Of a stretch of 64,000 nt of DNA, positions 10,369-19,607 are shown in pieces. The stretch's first letter is position 1; each line of letters begins with the position of its first letter. Both the position numbers and the translations under genes were made by a program. The notes below the pieces were generated by a model. The model ran no database searches. It was not told the DNA's origin and was given only the letters and a program-made list of their open reading frames with translations. This DNA comes from CAYWBU01 sp942491525 (GTDB taxonomy: Bacteria > Desulfobacterota > Desulfomonilia > UBA1062), in the NCBI GenBank assembly GCA_942491525.1, contig CALOBW010000033.1, positions 1 through 64,000 of the forward strand. Direction: 5' to 3'.

Positions 10369-11534
10369 GTGGGCAACCAACTCAAGATCACCTCGATCGA
10401 AGTCCAGAAGATTCAGTGGGAGAGCCAGAACCTGGCGCCCGATGCCTATTACAACAGCTTCAATCTGGTCTACAAGGCCGACGCGACGTTGCAACGCAGT
10501 GCATACATCCTGCTGATCCACACCGACCAGGGCATCACCGGCGAGTTTGTGGGCGGCTCCCACGCCGACTATGCCCAAATGGAGATGTACGTCGATTATC
10601 TGCTGGGCCGCAACCCGTTGCAGCGCGAGTTGATCTACAACGATGTCAAGCGCGGGCTGCGCAAACTCGACCGTATGAGCGTCGGGCTGGTCGATTGCGC
10701 GCTGTGGGACATCGCCGGCAAGTTCTACAACGCGCCGGTCTGGGAATTGCTGGGCGGCTATCGCAGGACCGTGCCCGCCTATGCCTCCACCTATCATGGC
10801 GACGAAAATGGCGGCCTGGACAGCCCGGAAGCCTTCGGCGAGTTTGCGGTCCAGTGCAAAGAGATGGGCTATCGCGCCTTCAAAATCCACGGCTGGAGCC
10901 ATGCGCCCATCGAGCGCGAGGTTGCCAACGTGCTCAAGGTGCGCGAGGCGGTCGGCCCCAAGATGCATCTGATGATCGACCCCGCCTGTGAATATGAGAC
11001 CGTTGCCGATGCGCTGGAGGTGGGCCGCGCCTGCGTTGTAGCCAACTACTACTGGTACGAGGACCCGTTCAAGGATGGCGGTCTCTTCAACGCCCATCGC
11101 AAGCTGCGCCAGTTGATCCGTACGCCGATCCTGATGGGCGAGCATGTGCGCACGCTGGAGCCGAAGGTGGACATGGTGATGGCCGAGGCTACCGACTACA
11201 TGCGCGTCAACCCGACCTACGACATGGGCATCACCGGCGCGATGAAGGTCGCCCACGCAGCCGAGGGCTTGGGCATGGACCTGGAAATCCACGGGGCCGG
11301 CCCGGCACAGCGCCACTGCATGGCCGCGGTGCGCAACGCCAACTACTATGAGTTGGGCCTCGTCCATCCCAACGCCCAGTCACGCCGAACTTCGTCTACA
11401 CCAACTACAGCGACGAACTGGACAGCATTGATGCCAACGGCCACGTACTCGTGCCCGACGGCCCCGGCCTGGGCGTGGACATCGACTGGGATTTCGTCGA
11501 CGCGCACCGGGTCGATGTGAAGCGTTTCGGCTGA
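10369..11534 (+). CDS. Mandelate racemase/muconate lactonizing-type enolase-superfamily enzyme
   Basis: The enzyme has the capping domain followed by a (beta/alpha)7-beta barrel of the MR/MLE subgroup. Visible catalytic and metal sites are YRAFKIHGW (Lys of the K-x-H dyad near residue 180), LMIDPACEY (Asp ligand), YWYEDPF (Glu ligand) and LMGEHVRTLEP (Glu ligand). LEIHGAGPAQ is near the C-terminal end. These enzymes abstract the alpha proton of carboxylates, usually to dehydrate or epimerise sugar acids; the substrate is not predictable. GTG at 10369-10371 is preferred over upstream starts because it has the purine-rich cagggagaagag upstream and begins the conserved N-terminus. A frameshift near 11383 displaces the last ~50 residues, after which TPNFVYTNYSDELDSI and the end VDVKRFG are recovered. 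Confidence 0.88.
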
Positions 11535-11544
11535 TCGCGGGCGC

Positions 11545-12106
11545 GTGACCGAGACGCTGATGTTGCCTGTCATCCAGACAAAACAACTGACGCTGCGCCC
11601 GCGTGGCAGAGAGGACTTTGCCACTCTCTATCGCATTCAAAGCGACGGAGCCGCCATGCAATACACCTACGCAGCCTCGCTCGAAGAGTTCATCCGTCAC
11701 ATTGAGGCTCATGCACAGCTCGAGTCGACCATCGGCTATGCGCCGTGGGCTGCGTGATACAGCGTCGGGCGACCTATGCGGCTGGGGTGGCCTGAACATT
11801 GACCCCTTCGATCCGGGTTGGGGTGTTGATATCTTGTACTTTTTCGACCTTGCTGGGCCGTGGTTACGCCACCGAACTCGTGAACGCCAGCCTGGCCTTG
11901 GGCTTTGAAGAGATACGTTTGCCAGTGATCGGCGCTTGTTCACCCCGATAATCGAGCGTCCAATCGGTGCGCTGAGAAGTGCGGATTTCGTTTCGTGGGA
12001 TACGAACCAAAACTGACGCGCATAACCAATATGAAATTAGGCGAGAGTCGTGGTCGGCGTTGTGACCATGAGTTCATGTCGCCTTTTCACCAACTGATCA
12101 TTGAAT
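11545..12106 (+). pseudogene. GNAT acetyltransferase (RimJ/RimL type), frameshifted, next to IS
   Basis: The N-terminal segment, IQTKQLTLRPRGREDFATLY, is typical of RimJ/RimL-type N-acetyltransferases. GDLCGWGGLNIDPFDPGWGV and then LGRGYATELVNASLALGFEE form the acetyl-CoA-binding region, and VHPDNRASN with CGFRFVGYEP the end of the fold. Frameshifts are needed near 11740, 11860 and 11938. The frame then runs without a proper end into the left flank of the IS4-type transposase region, so the true C-terminus may be lost or coincident with the element boundary. It begins 10 bp after the enolase-superfamily gene on the same strand. Substrate unknown. Confidence 0.65.
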
Positions 12107-12114
12107 CCATTACT

Positions 12115-13199
12115 AGCTACCTGACACTTTTTTCAGAAGTATGGTAAGAGGCGAATAGTGACAGGTTGTTGATTGGTCATCTTGCGCAGAAGCATATCGT
12201 ATCCGATACGAAAGATGCTGAGGTCACGGCGGTCAGAACGATCAACGAGGTAGCGTAAGCCGCGTTTGATGATGCTGGAGCCGAAGGCAACAAGCCAAAC
12301 GTAGGCCAAGACGACCACCAGTGTGAGGCGTGAAAGGCGCATAAAATGGCGCAAGCGAGTTGCTTCCAGGTCAAAGCCCTGTTTTTTCAGGTCACCGAAC
12401 ATCTCTTCGATCCACATGCGGATGGCATAGATACGCACCGTGCGCTGCGGATTATCCAGGTTGGTCGTCAGCAACCACGGTCTCTCTTCCCCTGGTTTCC
12501 AGTAGGCCAAGACATTGGTTGGGAATCCGTGCTTCTGCGTAAAGGAGACCGACTCGAGCCAACAGGAATCGCCAGCTTCTTTGACCAGGCTGTCGAAACG
12601 GAGCCAAACGTGCCGTTCGGGATGGAAAATCAGCATATCTCCCTTGTGGCGCAAGACATAGGACCACTTCCACTGGTCCAACAGGCGCATGACGGGCATG
12701 GCGCCAAATTCACTGTCGCCCGCCACGACCACACTGGCTCCAGGTGGCATCAACTTGTGCGCATAGGCCAACAGCGCACACTGTTTGTGGGCACTACTAT
12801 GGCCCCGGCTGCCTCTCACCCAAGTCCAGACCAGCGGAATCGCTCGTCTGCGATAGGCCACCGCAACCATCAGCAATTGGTGGCCCGAACCTATCTTGGA
12901 ACCATCCAAGAGCAAACGCACTTCCCCGCCAGATTCGACAAGGGCAAGCAAGATATTTCTCGCAATCGGCTCGTACCACTCTCGAACTCGAATGTGGCCA
13001 TTGTCAAGCAATCGGCTCAGTCGGCGGGTTACGCTTGTCTGTTGCGCAGCGCCAGGAATCCTGTTGGCAACATGGCTCAAATGCACCGATTTGCTCAACA
13101 CAATCCCGACCAACAGCCACACAAAGGGCTTCACTCTCGCTTTGTGTTCTGTCTGTCGGAGTTCAGAAATCCCGTTCTTTCCATGTATTAAGTTGAGGG
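12115..13199 (-). mobile_element. IS4-family insertion sequence (ends approximate)
   Basis: The element is defined by its intact transposase (12133-13134, minus). I could not fix its ends. The text tgacactt just outside the transposase stop (near 12121) has a complement aagtgtca at 13208-13215, but that lies inside the neighbouring element's terminal repeat, so it may be chance. The right limit is set where the next element's terminal repeat starts. Confidence 0.55.
12133..13134 (-). CDS. IS4-family DDE transposase
   Basis: This intact 333-residue DDE transposase has an N-terminal region (QTSVTRRLSRLLDNGHIRVR) as in ISAs1/IS4-like enzymes. The first catalytic Asp is in VRLLLDGSKIG, the second in ASVVVAGDSEFGAM, and the Glu lies in the YREK-type signature RIYAIRMWIEEMFGDLKKQ. 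The frame has no frameshift, in contrast to many neighbours. It may therefore be active, although it sits directly beside a second element in the same orientation. Confidence 0.88.
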   Translation of the reverse strand: MKPFVWLLVGIVLSKSVHLSHVANRIPGAAQQTSVTRRLSRLLDNGHIRVREWYEPIARNILLALVESGGEVRLLLDGSKIGSGHQLLMVAVAYRRRAIPLVWTWVRGSRGHSSAHKQCALLAYAHKLMPPGASVVVAGDSEFGAMPVMRLLDQWKWSYVLRHKGDMLIFHPERHVWLRFDSLVKEAGDSCWLESVSFTQKHGFPTNVLAYWKPGEERPWLLTTNLDNPQRTVRIYAIRMWIEEMFGDLKKQGFDLEATRLRHFMRLSRLTLVVVLAYVWLVAFGSSIIKRGLRYLVDRSDRRDLSIFRIGYDMLLRKMTNQQPVTIRLLPYF

Positions 13200-14300
13200 G
13201 TGTGCATAAGTGTCACTGGAAGGCTGAAGCCATATCGGTGATGTTTCTGTGGTCGAGTCCCCAGATGGAATTGGCGATCATAGAAACTTGAACAGAAAGG
13301 GTGGCCAGGGCCAGGCAAGTGCCGACATTGTCGAGACGTTGAACAGGCAGTTGCTTCTGTTGAGCATTGGTGCCTATGACTTTGGCGATCAGGTCAAAGA
13401 GAGGTTCAACTGAAGTACGGCGTTTGTCCAGATGCTCAGCAACATCAGGCAGCCTAATGAAGCGATGGTAGGCTTGAGCGAAGCGCCCTTTGACCCATTT
13501 CAGAGCGGGCGTGAGCAGGGCAACTCCGCGTTTGGCCCAACGCTTGACACGTGTGGCCTTGGTGTAGGCATCGTCGGCAGCCAGGGTCTGAGGCTGGAGT
13601 CGGTCCAGAATCACGGCTTCCTTCTGCTCCAAGACTTCGCTTTCAGATACGGAAGCGGTTTCGACCTGGACCATCACCGGAAAGGCGTCTTCGTTGCAGG
13701 TCACATGGAGGCCATAGCCATACACCCAGCCATGATAGGCACTCTTGCTCCAGGTTGCACCTGTGTCCAGCTTGCGCAGCTTCTCTGGGATTCGTCCCTC
13801 TTTACGGTCACTCTGGTGCCAGACTGGACCCAAGGCCTTGAAGAGGCTCTTGTCTTCTACCAGGTGGCTGTGGCTCAGTTTCTCGTCCAATTCTGGCGCA
13901 TATTCACCGATGAACAGGACAAACTCTTGCACCGTTTCGTAGAGCGCCTTGTAGCGACGTGAGATCGTCGTCCGATGCGGTATTACCGCCCATCCCAGCA
14001 TCTCCAACATCTCTGGATGTTTCTTCAACCAGCGCCATTGAGCCTTGAACGCATAGATACGCCGAAACTGCATGATCAGGAAGAAAACAATGAACATCTC
14101 TTCTGCATACGTGAACGGTCTTCCTCGTTTCGTATCTGAATGCCCGTCGCGATATTGCTTGAACAGTTCGAATAAAGTGATAATCAGGCTGACATAGTCG
14201 GTCAGTACTGGTGCTTCTACCATCGGAGTTCTCCTTTCTCGTTTCGCAACGATAGAAGAACTCCATCTGGCCGATTATGTCAAAATTCCTTTATGCACAC
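13200..14300 (-). mobile_element. IS5/IS4-superfamily insertion sequence with 10-bp terminal repeats
   Basis: Perfect 10-bp inverted repeats gtgtgcataa (13200-13209) and ttatgcacac (14291-14300) flank the transposase gene at 13213-14223. No target-site duplication is evident: the left flank belongs to the adjacent IS4-type element and the right flank is the middle of a molybdopterin dehydrogenase FAD subunit gene. This is consistent with insertion into that gene followed by rearrangement or loss of its 5' half. Confidence 0.72.
13213..14223 (-). CDS. DDE transposase (IS5/IS4 superfamily)
   Basis: This intact 336-residue transposase has an N-terminal DNA-binding helical region (residues ~30-100, with RPFTYAEEMFIVFFLIMQF). 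The DDE_Tnp_1-type core follows: the first Asp is probably in HLVEDKSLFKAL, the second is in TLAADDAYTKATRVKRWA, and the Glu is in TSVEPLFDLIAKVIG. The segment YHGWVYGYGLHV is typical of this superfamily. It lies inside the terminal repeats of the element and has no frameshift. Confidence 0.85.
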   Translation of the reverse strand: MVEAPVLTDYVSLIITLFELFKQYRDGHSDTKRGRPFTYAEEMFIVFFLIMQFRRIYAFKAQWRWLKKHPEMLEMLGWAVIPHRTTISRRYKALYETVQEFVLFIGEYAPELDEKLSHSHLVEDKSLFKALGPVWHQSDRKEGRIPEKLRKLDTGATWSKSAYHGWVYGYGLHVTCNEDAFPVMVQVETASVSESEVLEQKEAVILDRLQPQTLAADDAYTKATRVKRWAKRGVALLTPALKWVKGRFAQAYHRFIRLPDVAEHLDKRRTSVEPLFDLIAKVIGTNAQQKQLPVQRLDNVGTCLALATLSVQVSMIANSIWGLDHRNITDMASAFQ

Positions 14301-14668
14301 GCTGCTGGCGCTGAATGGGACGGTTTTGTCCCAGACAGCCGACGGCGCAACCGCCACACCGTTGCGCGATTTTGTTCGCCAGCCGGGTGCGCTGATCACC
14401 GCGGTGACCGTGCCTTGGACGACCGCCAGAAGCGGACACGCCCGCGTGGCGCGCACCCCCTCGGATCGACCCATCGTGGCCGCGGTGGCCGTCTCGACCG
14501 TGCGACGAGCCGCGCATTGCGCTCTGTGGCGTGGCGAAACGCCCGCTGCTGCACGGTGCGCCACTCTCCCCGCCCGAAAACTTCAAAGGCAGCGCGCCCT
14601 ATCAGGCGCGCAATGGCCCAAATCGTCGTCACCCGCGCTCTGTACGTTGTCGGCGAGCGCGCACGTAG
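14301..14668 (+). pseudogene. FAD-binding subunit of a molybdenum hydroxylase, C-terminal fragment (truncated at IS)
   Basis: Immediately after the right terminal repeat of the insertion sequence the frame reads LLALNGTVLSQTADGATATP then LRDFVRQPGALITAVTVP, the middle of a CoxM/XdhB-type FAD-binding domain. RIALCGVAKRPLLHGAPLS-like text and MAQIVVTRAL follow in shifted frames. The N-terminal half with the FAD-binding glycine motifs is missing, and the only sequence upstream is the two insertion elements and an unrelated acetyltransferase. The in-frame stop is at 14666-14668, 14 bp before the next subunit. The subunit cannot be functional unless it is supplied from another locus. Confidence 0.75.
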
Positions 14669-14682
14669 TAGAAGAACGACCC

Positions 14683-17600
14683 ATGCAGATCTCCCTGACC
14701 GTCAACGGCGAACGAGCACGGTAATGACGTCACGACCGGGGAATTGCTGCGCACCACCTTGCGCCGCCTGCGCTATTTCAGCGTCGAGCATGGCGACGAG
14801 ACCGGCGAGGGCGAAAGCGGATGCTGTTCTGCTGAGCGCGCGCCCAAGGTTTTCTTCGTCACCTCTTACCGGCTGGTCAACAGCGGCGTGCTTGCTGGCC
14901 GCTCAGGCCGACAGCGCCCAGCATTGTGACCCTCGAAGGGCCTGAGCGGCCGGCGATAGCGTAGAACTACACCCGTTGCAGAAGCAGTTTATCGCAATGC
15001 GGCGCGATTCAGTCCGGCTACTCCACGCCCGCCATGATGCTGGCGGCCAAGGCGCTGTTGGCGCAAAACCTTAATCCGACTGAAGCCGACGTGCGCGAAG
15101 CCCTTTCCGGCATTCTCTGCCGCTGAACCGGCTATGTGAAGCCCGTGGAGGCCATCTGCGCCCGCCGCCTACCTGCGCGGCGAAGATGTGCCGCCCTACG
15201 ATGGCCCCCGAATCGTCGATGCCACCTACTTTGCCGAACAGCCGCCCGCCGACGACGACTACCCGGCGACTTCTCTGGCGGCTCAACCTCCAATCTCAAT
15301 CTCAATCTCCACCGACACCAAACCGCAAACCGACGTCGAACGAATCTGGCATCCCGGAAACGGCCGTTGTCGGTAAATCAGAAACGAAAGTAGACGCCAT
15401 CAAACTGGGCAAAGGGCAACCCCGCCTTTGTAGACGACATCGACCTGCGCGGCATGTTGTACGCCAAAATGCTGACCAGTCCCCACGCCCACGCCCGCAT
15501 CCTCGACATCGACGACAGCGACGCCGGTGGCGCTGGCTGGCGTGCGTGCCGTCGTGCATTACAAAAATGTGGAGCGCGTGAAATATGCCTCAGGCGGCCA
15601 AAGTTATCCCAACCCGCCGCCCTATGATCAGGTCAGCTTCGACAACAAAGTGCGCTACGTGGGCGACCGCGTGGCTGCCGTCGCCGCCGACACGGTTGAG
15701 ATTGCCGAAGCGGCGCTCAAGCTGATCCACGTGGAATATGAGGTGCTGCCCGCCGTCTTCGACGAAACCGAAGCGATCAAACCGGGTGCGCCCGTCATCC
15801 ACGACGAGCCTGACACCGACAAAATCCACGACGCCAGCCGCAACCTCGTTCACCACATCGAAGCCCATTTAGGCGACGTAGACCAGGGTTTTGCCGAGGC
15901 CGAACACGTAATTGAGCGCAGCTACTACGTGCATCAGGTGCAGCAAGCGCCCATCGAACCCCACATCGCCATCAGTTGGTGGGATGAGGACGAACGGCTG
16001 GTGATTCGCACCAGCACGCAGGTGCCGTTCCACGTGCGCCGCATGGTCGCGCCGCTGTTGGGACTGCCCGTGCGCCAGATTCGCGTGATTAAGCCGCGCA
16101 TCGGCGGCGGCTTTGGCGTGAAGCAGGAAATGCTCATCGAAGACATCGTGGGGCATCTCACCCTCAAAACAGGTCGTCCGGTGCGACTGGAATTGACGCG
16201 CTCCGAGGAGTTCCGCAGCAGCCGCACCCGTCACCCGCAAACGATCACCTGGAAAACCGGCGTCATGGCCGATGGCACATTGCACAGTCAAAAATTCAGC
16301 GTCGTCGCCAATACCGGCGCCTATGGCACCCATGGCCTGACGGTGCAGATGGTGGCCGGTTTCCGAGGCCTGAGCACCTACAAGGCCGATGCCCTGAAGT
16401 GGCACTGCGACGTGGTCTACACCAATAAGCCGGTGCCAGGCGCCTATCGCGGCTACGGCGCACCCCAGGCGCTCTTCGCGTTGGAAAACCACATGGACGA
16501 AATCGCGCATGAACTAGGCTTCGACCCCATCGAGTTCCGGCGCAAAAACTGGGTACAGGCGGGCGATCCCATGCCCATCGCGCCGCTGTTGGGCGAAGGG
16601 GAGAAGGAAACGGTCGTCGATGTGCCGATTATCGAGTCTTGCGGCTTGAATGAATGTTTTGCCCAGGGTTTGCAAGCCATCGACTGGGATCGCAAGCACC
16701 AACCGGGCTGGCACGAAGTCCCGGCAAACCGCATCTACGGCGTGGTCTGGGCGCAGCGATGTGTATGCACGGCACGGCTATCCCCGGCCTGGACATGGGC
16801 GGCGCGTCCATTAAGATCAACGACGACGGCTCCTTTAACGTGCTGGTCGGCGCGACTGACCTCGGCACAGGTTCCGACACGGTGCTGGGGCAAATGGCGG
16901 CCGAGGTGCTGGGCGTGCCGCCTGGACCGATCATCCTCATGTATTCCAGCGACACCGACATGACCCCCTTTGACTCGGCGCTTATGCCAGCTCAGCACCA
17001 CCTATATTTCGCGGAACGGCGGTTAAGAAAGCCGCCGAGCAGGTGCAGACCAGATCAAGACGAGCCACAGGCGGGCCTCATGCTGGAACTCGATCCCGGA
17101 GCGGATTCGGCTGGAAAATCAACATGCCGTTGCGCCCGATGGCCGCTCGGTCACCCTGGAAGAGGTAGCGCTGCCATTCAGCTCCACCAGGAAGACCAGC
17201 GCCAGATCATGGCCACGGCTTCCTTCGTGAGCTACGTTCAGCCGCCGCCCTTTGCCGGGCAGTTTGCCGAAGTGGAGGTGGACATCCGAAACGGGTCAGG
17301 TGACGGTGAAGAAGCTGGTGATGGCGGTGGATTGCGGTGTGGCCATCAATCCAATGACGGCCAGCGGGCAGGTCGAGGGCGGCATGGTGCAGGCGCTGGG
17401 CTACGCCGTCTGCGAGGAGATGGTCTACGACTCAGCCGGGCGCGTGGTCAACCCGCGCTTTGGCGACTACCACATCTATCCCGCGGACGAGATGCCCGAA
17501 CTGAAGGCGATCCTGGTTCAGACCAACGAGCCAACCGGCCCCTTTGGCGCCAAAGCCGTGGCCGAAATCCCCAAGGATGGGCTGGCGCCAGCGGTGGCCG

Positions 17601-17686
17601 GCATGATCTACGACGCCACCGGCGTGCGCATCCGCCAGATTCCCTTCACGCCCGAACGCGTTTGGGCTGCCTTGACAAACCGCTGA
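14683..17686 (+). CDS. Molybdenum hydroxylase, fused [2Fe-2S] and molybdopterin subunit
   Basis: The frame starts with MQISLTVNGE and a [2Fe-2S] ferredoxin-type domain, then IACGAIQSGYSTPAMMLAAK and GILCRTGYVKPVEAI, the second Fe-S domain of xanthine dehydrogenase-type enzymes. A proline-rich linker leads directly into the large Mo-binding subunit: LRGMLYAKMLTSPHAHARIL, then GDRVAAVAADTVEIAEAALK, RIGGGFGVKQEMLIED and PGAYRGYGAPQALFALENH. GQVEGGMVQALGYAVCEEM is near the end, and GPFGAKAVAEIPKDGLAPA supplies the Glu region of the active site. This is the arrangement of 'Mo/Fe-S-binding subunit' proteins, in which small and large subunits are fused. Frameshifts are frequent before 15530 and at ~16740, 17000 and 17240. 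The substrate is unknown; purines or aromatic N-heterocycles and aldehydes are common in the family. Confidence 0.8.
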
Positions 17687-17763
17687 ACAAGAATGGGCCG
17701 GGACGCCCGGTCAACAGGCAATCGTCCAAGACTTTCTTCAACTCTTGACGAAAGACCTGGGCG

Positions 17764-18904
17764 AAGATCACCCAGATCGAAACCATGGCCGCGGACGAGC
17801 CCGAACGCCAGTGGATCACCAGCCGCTATCGCACCGTCAAGGCCGACTGCGCGATTGTGGTCATCCACACCGACGAAGGGCTCATCGGCATCGGCGAGGC
17901 CAGCGCCTATGGCTGGCCGCTGAAAATACGCGACTGGGTGGCGTGGCTGGCGCCGGAGATCATCGGCGCAGACCCACGCGACCGAGCATCGTTCCCCACC
18001 CCAACGGTGGCGACCGGCCCTATGACGCGGCGATCTCCGGCATCGACTGCGCGCTCTGGGACCTGCGCGGCAAGATCGAGGGCAAGCGCACCAGCGAACT
18101 GCTGGCCGCCGATCCCATCGACCGGTGCGTCTCTATGCCTCCAGCGGCTGCCGCTACGACTGGCGCGACAACCCGCATCAGTTGATCGAAGAGGCGCTGG
18201 GCTGCGTCGATGCCGGCTACACCGCCATGAAGTTCCGCATCGGCACCGAATGGTCGTGGGATGGCGTGACCGTGGATCGTTTCCTCGGCCTCGTACGTGA
18301 GCTCGTGCAGGAAGTCGACGGACGCATGGACCTCATGCTCGACGGCAACCAGCGCCTGACCGAGGACGAGGCGCTGGCCATCGCCAAGGAGCTGGACCGC
18401 CTGGGCTTCACCTGGTTCGAGGAGCCGATCCCGCAGGACGATATCGACGGCTACGCGCGGCTCAACGCGGCGGTCGATCTGCCCATCACCGGCGGCGAGC
18501 AGTTCACCACGCTGGAACGCTTCCGCCCCTACCTGGAGAAACGCGCCTACGGCATCGTGCAGCCCGACGCCGGCGTCTGCGGCATCACCGAATGCATGCG
18601 CATCGCCGAGGTGGCCGATCGCTACGGCGTCGACCTCTGCCCCCACACGTGGCACAACGGGCTGATGTGCATGGCCCACGGTCACATGGTTGCCGCGCTG
18701 CCCAACCCGCGTGCATAGAGAAATGTGGAACTCTGCATGATCCAGGGGCCATTGCAGTGGGAGATTCTGGCCGAGCGACCGGCCATCCAAGACGGGCGGC
18801 TGATCCTGCCCGACGCGCCGGGTCTGGGCGTCGAACTGGGGTCGGATCTGGAAGCGCGCTTCCCCCACGTTGAGGGTCACTATGCGATCACAGTCGAGCG
18901 CTAG
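17764..18904 (+). CDS. Mandelate racemase/muconate lactonizing-type enzyme
   Basis: This is a second MR/MLE-subgroup enzyme: KITQIETMAADEPERQW at the N-terminus, TDEGLIGIGEASAYGWP in the capping domain, and AMKFRIGTEWSWDG with the K-x-R dyad. Metal ligands are in DLMLDGNQRL, WFEEPIPQDD and ITGGEQFT; the His of the His-Asp dyad is probably in LCPHTWHNGLMCMAHG. Two frameshifts (near 17995 and 18123) split it, and another near 18715 restores the end ELCMIQGPLQWEIL...ITVER. No ATG fits the conserved N-terminus; the first in-frame ATG is 17785-17787, so the true start is probably obscured by an error near 17760. It lies ~75 bp after the molybdenum hydroxylase and 30 bp before the deiodinase-like gene, suggesting one operon. 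Confidence 0.82.
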
Positions 18905-18934
18905 CATTTTGCCATCCAGAAAGGGCGCCAAATC

Positions 18935-19519
18935 ATGAGCAACACCATCAAGACGCGCGACGCGGCCATTGCCTGGCAAGATGCCCACGACCCGCTGGCC
19001 CCCAAGGTCGGCGACCGTGCGCCCGACTTCACGCTGCGGGATGTGCGCGGTGAAGAGGCGGTTCGCCTGGCCGACTTCGCTGGCCGCAAACCGGTCGCGC
19101 TGGTCTTTGGCAGCTTCACCTGACCGCCCTTTGTGCGCGAGGCCGTGAGCCTCGCCGACTTGTATGCGCGCTTCAGCGACCGGGTTCAGTTCCTGATGAT
19201 CTACATCCGCGAGGCACACCCCACCGATGGCTGGGATGTGGGCAGCAGCTATCGCACGGATGACCCGCGCACGCTCGAAGCGCGCCGCGCGGTGGCGGGC
19301 GACTGCGAGACCGCGCTCCAGTACGGCATCAAGACCTACGTGGACGAGATGGACGACGCGGTGATGACCGCCTACGCGGCCTGGCCGGAACGACTCTACC
19401 TGGTCGATGCGACCGGTCATGTCGCCCATGCCGGAGGACGCGGGCCGTGGGGCTTCAAGCCCAGCGAGTTGCGGACAGCGATTGAAGCGCTGGAAGCCGC
19501 TTTCGAAACGGAACCATGA
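18935..19519 (+). CDS. Deiodinase-family (thioredoxin-fold) protein, probable selenoprotein
   Basis: One continuous frame of 194 residues is interrupted only by a TGA at 19121-19123 (codon 63). The text before it is VALVFGSFT and after it PPF, i.e. the FGSxT-U-PPF motif of iodothyronine deiodinases. Other family signatures follow in the same frame: FLMIYIREAHPTDGW (~residues 86-100) and WPERLYLVDATGHVAHAGGR then GPWGFKPSELR near the C-terminus. The N-terminal GDRAPDFTLRDV is a peroxiredoxin/AhpC-like start. UGA therefore probably encodes selenocysteine, and a hairpin with SECIS features follows 13 nt after the codon. The protein is likely a cytoplasmic thiol/selenol oxidoreductase; dehalogenation is possible but unproven. 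Alternatives are a TGC/TGT cysteine homologue with a base error, or a real stop. It lies between two sugar-acid genes on the same strand. Confidence 0.82.
19137..19155 (+). promoter_or_regulatory. Candidate bacterial SECIS hairpin
   Basis: gcgaggc (19137-19143), loop cgtga (19144-19148) and gcctcgc (19149-19155) form a perfect 7-bp stem inside the coding sequence. The apical loop begins 20 nt after the in-frame UGA and has G at its second position. Both fit the general description of bacterial SECIS elements: a short stem-loop just downstream of UGA, a small loop, and a G in the first two loop bases. The coding constraint (residues EAVSL) does not require this complementarity. Confidence 0.65.
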
Positions 19520-19607
19520 TCGCATCTGCGTGCCTGCCTGAACGCTCGCAGCTTCCAGGCACATGCAGGCATCAACTTTACGACGCACCCAGAGAGGAGC
19601 AAGAATC

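Noticed and set aside
9994..11367. Long minus-strand open frame (457 codons)
   Set aside because: It is the antisense of the enolase-superfamily gene, has no recognisable motif and only reflects GC-rich codon bias.
13206..13216. Right end of the IS4-type element at aagtgtca
   Set aside because: The match to the left flank is only 8 bp and lies inside the better supported 10-bp terminal repeat region of the neighbouring element.
19121..19123. TGA read as an ordinary stop that ends a 62-residue protein
   Set aside because: The same frame continues with family-specific text to the expected length, so a stop is less likely than selenocysteine or a miscalled Cys codon.
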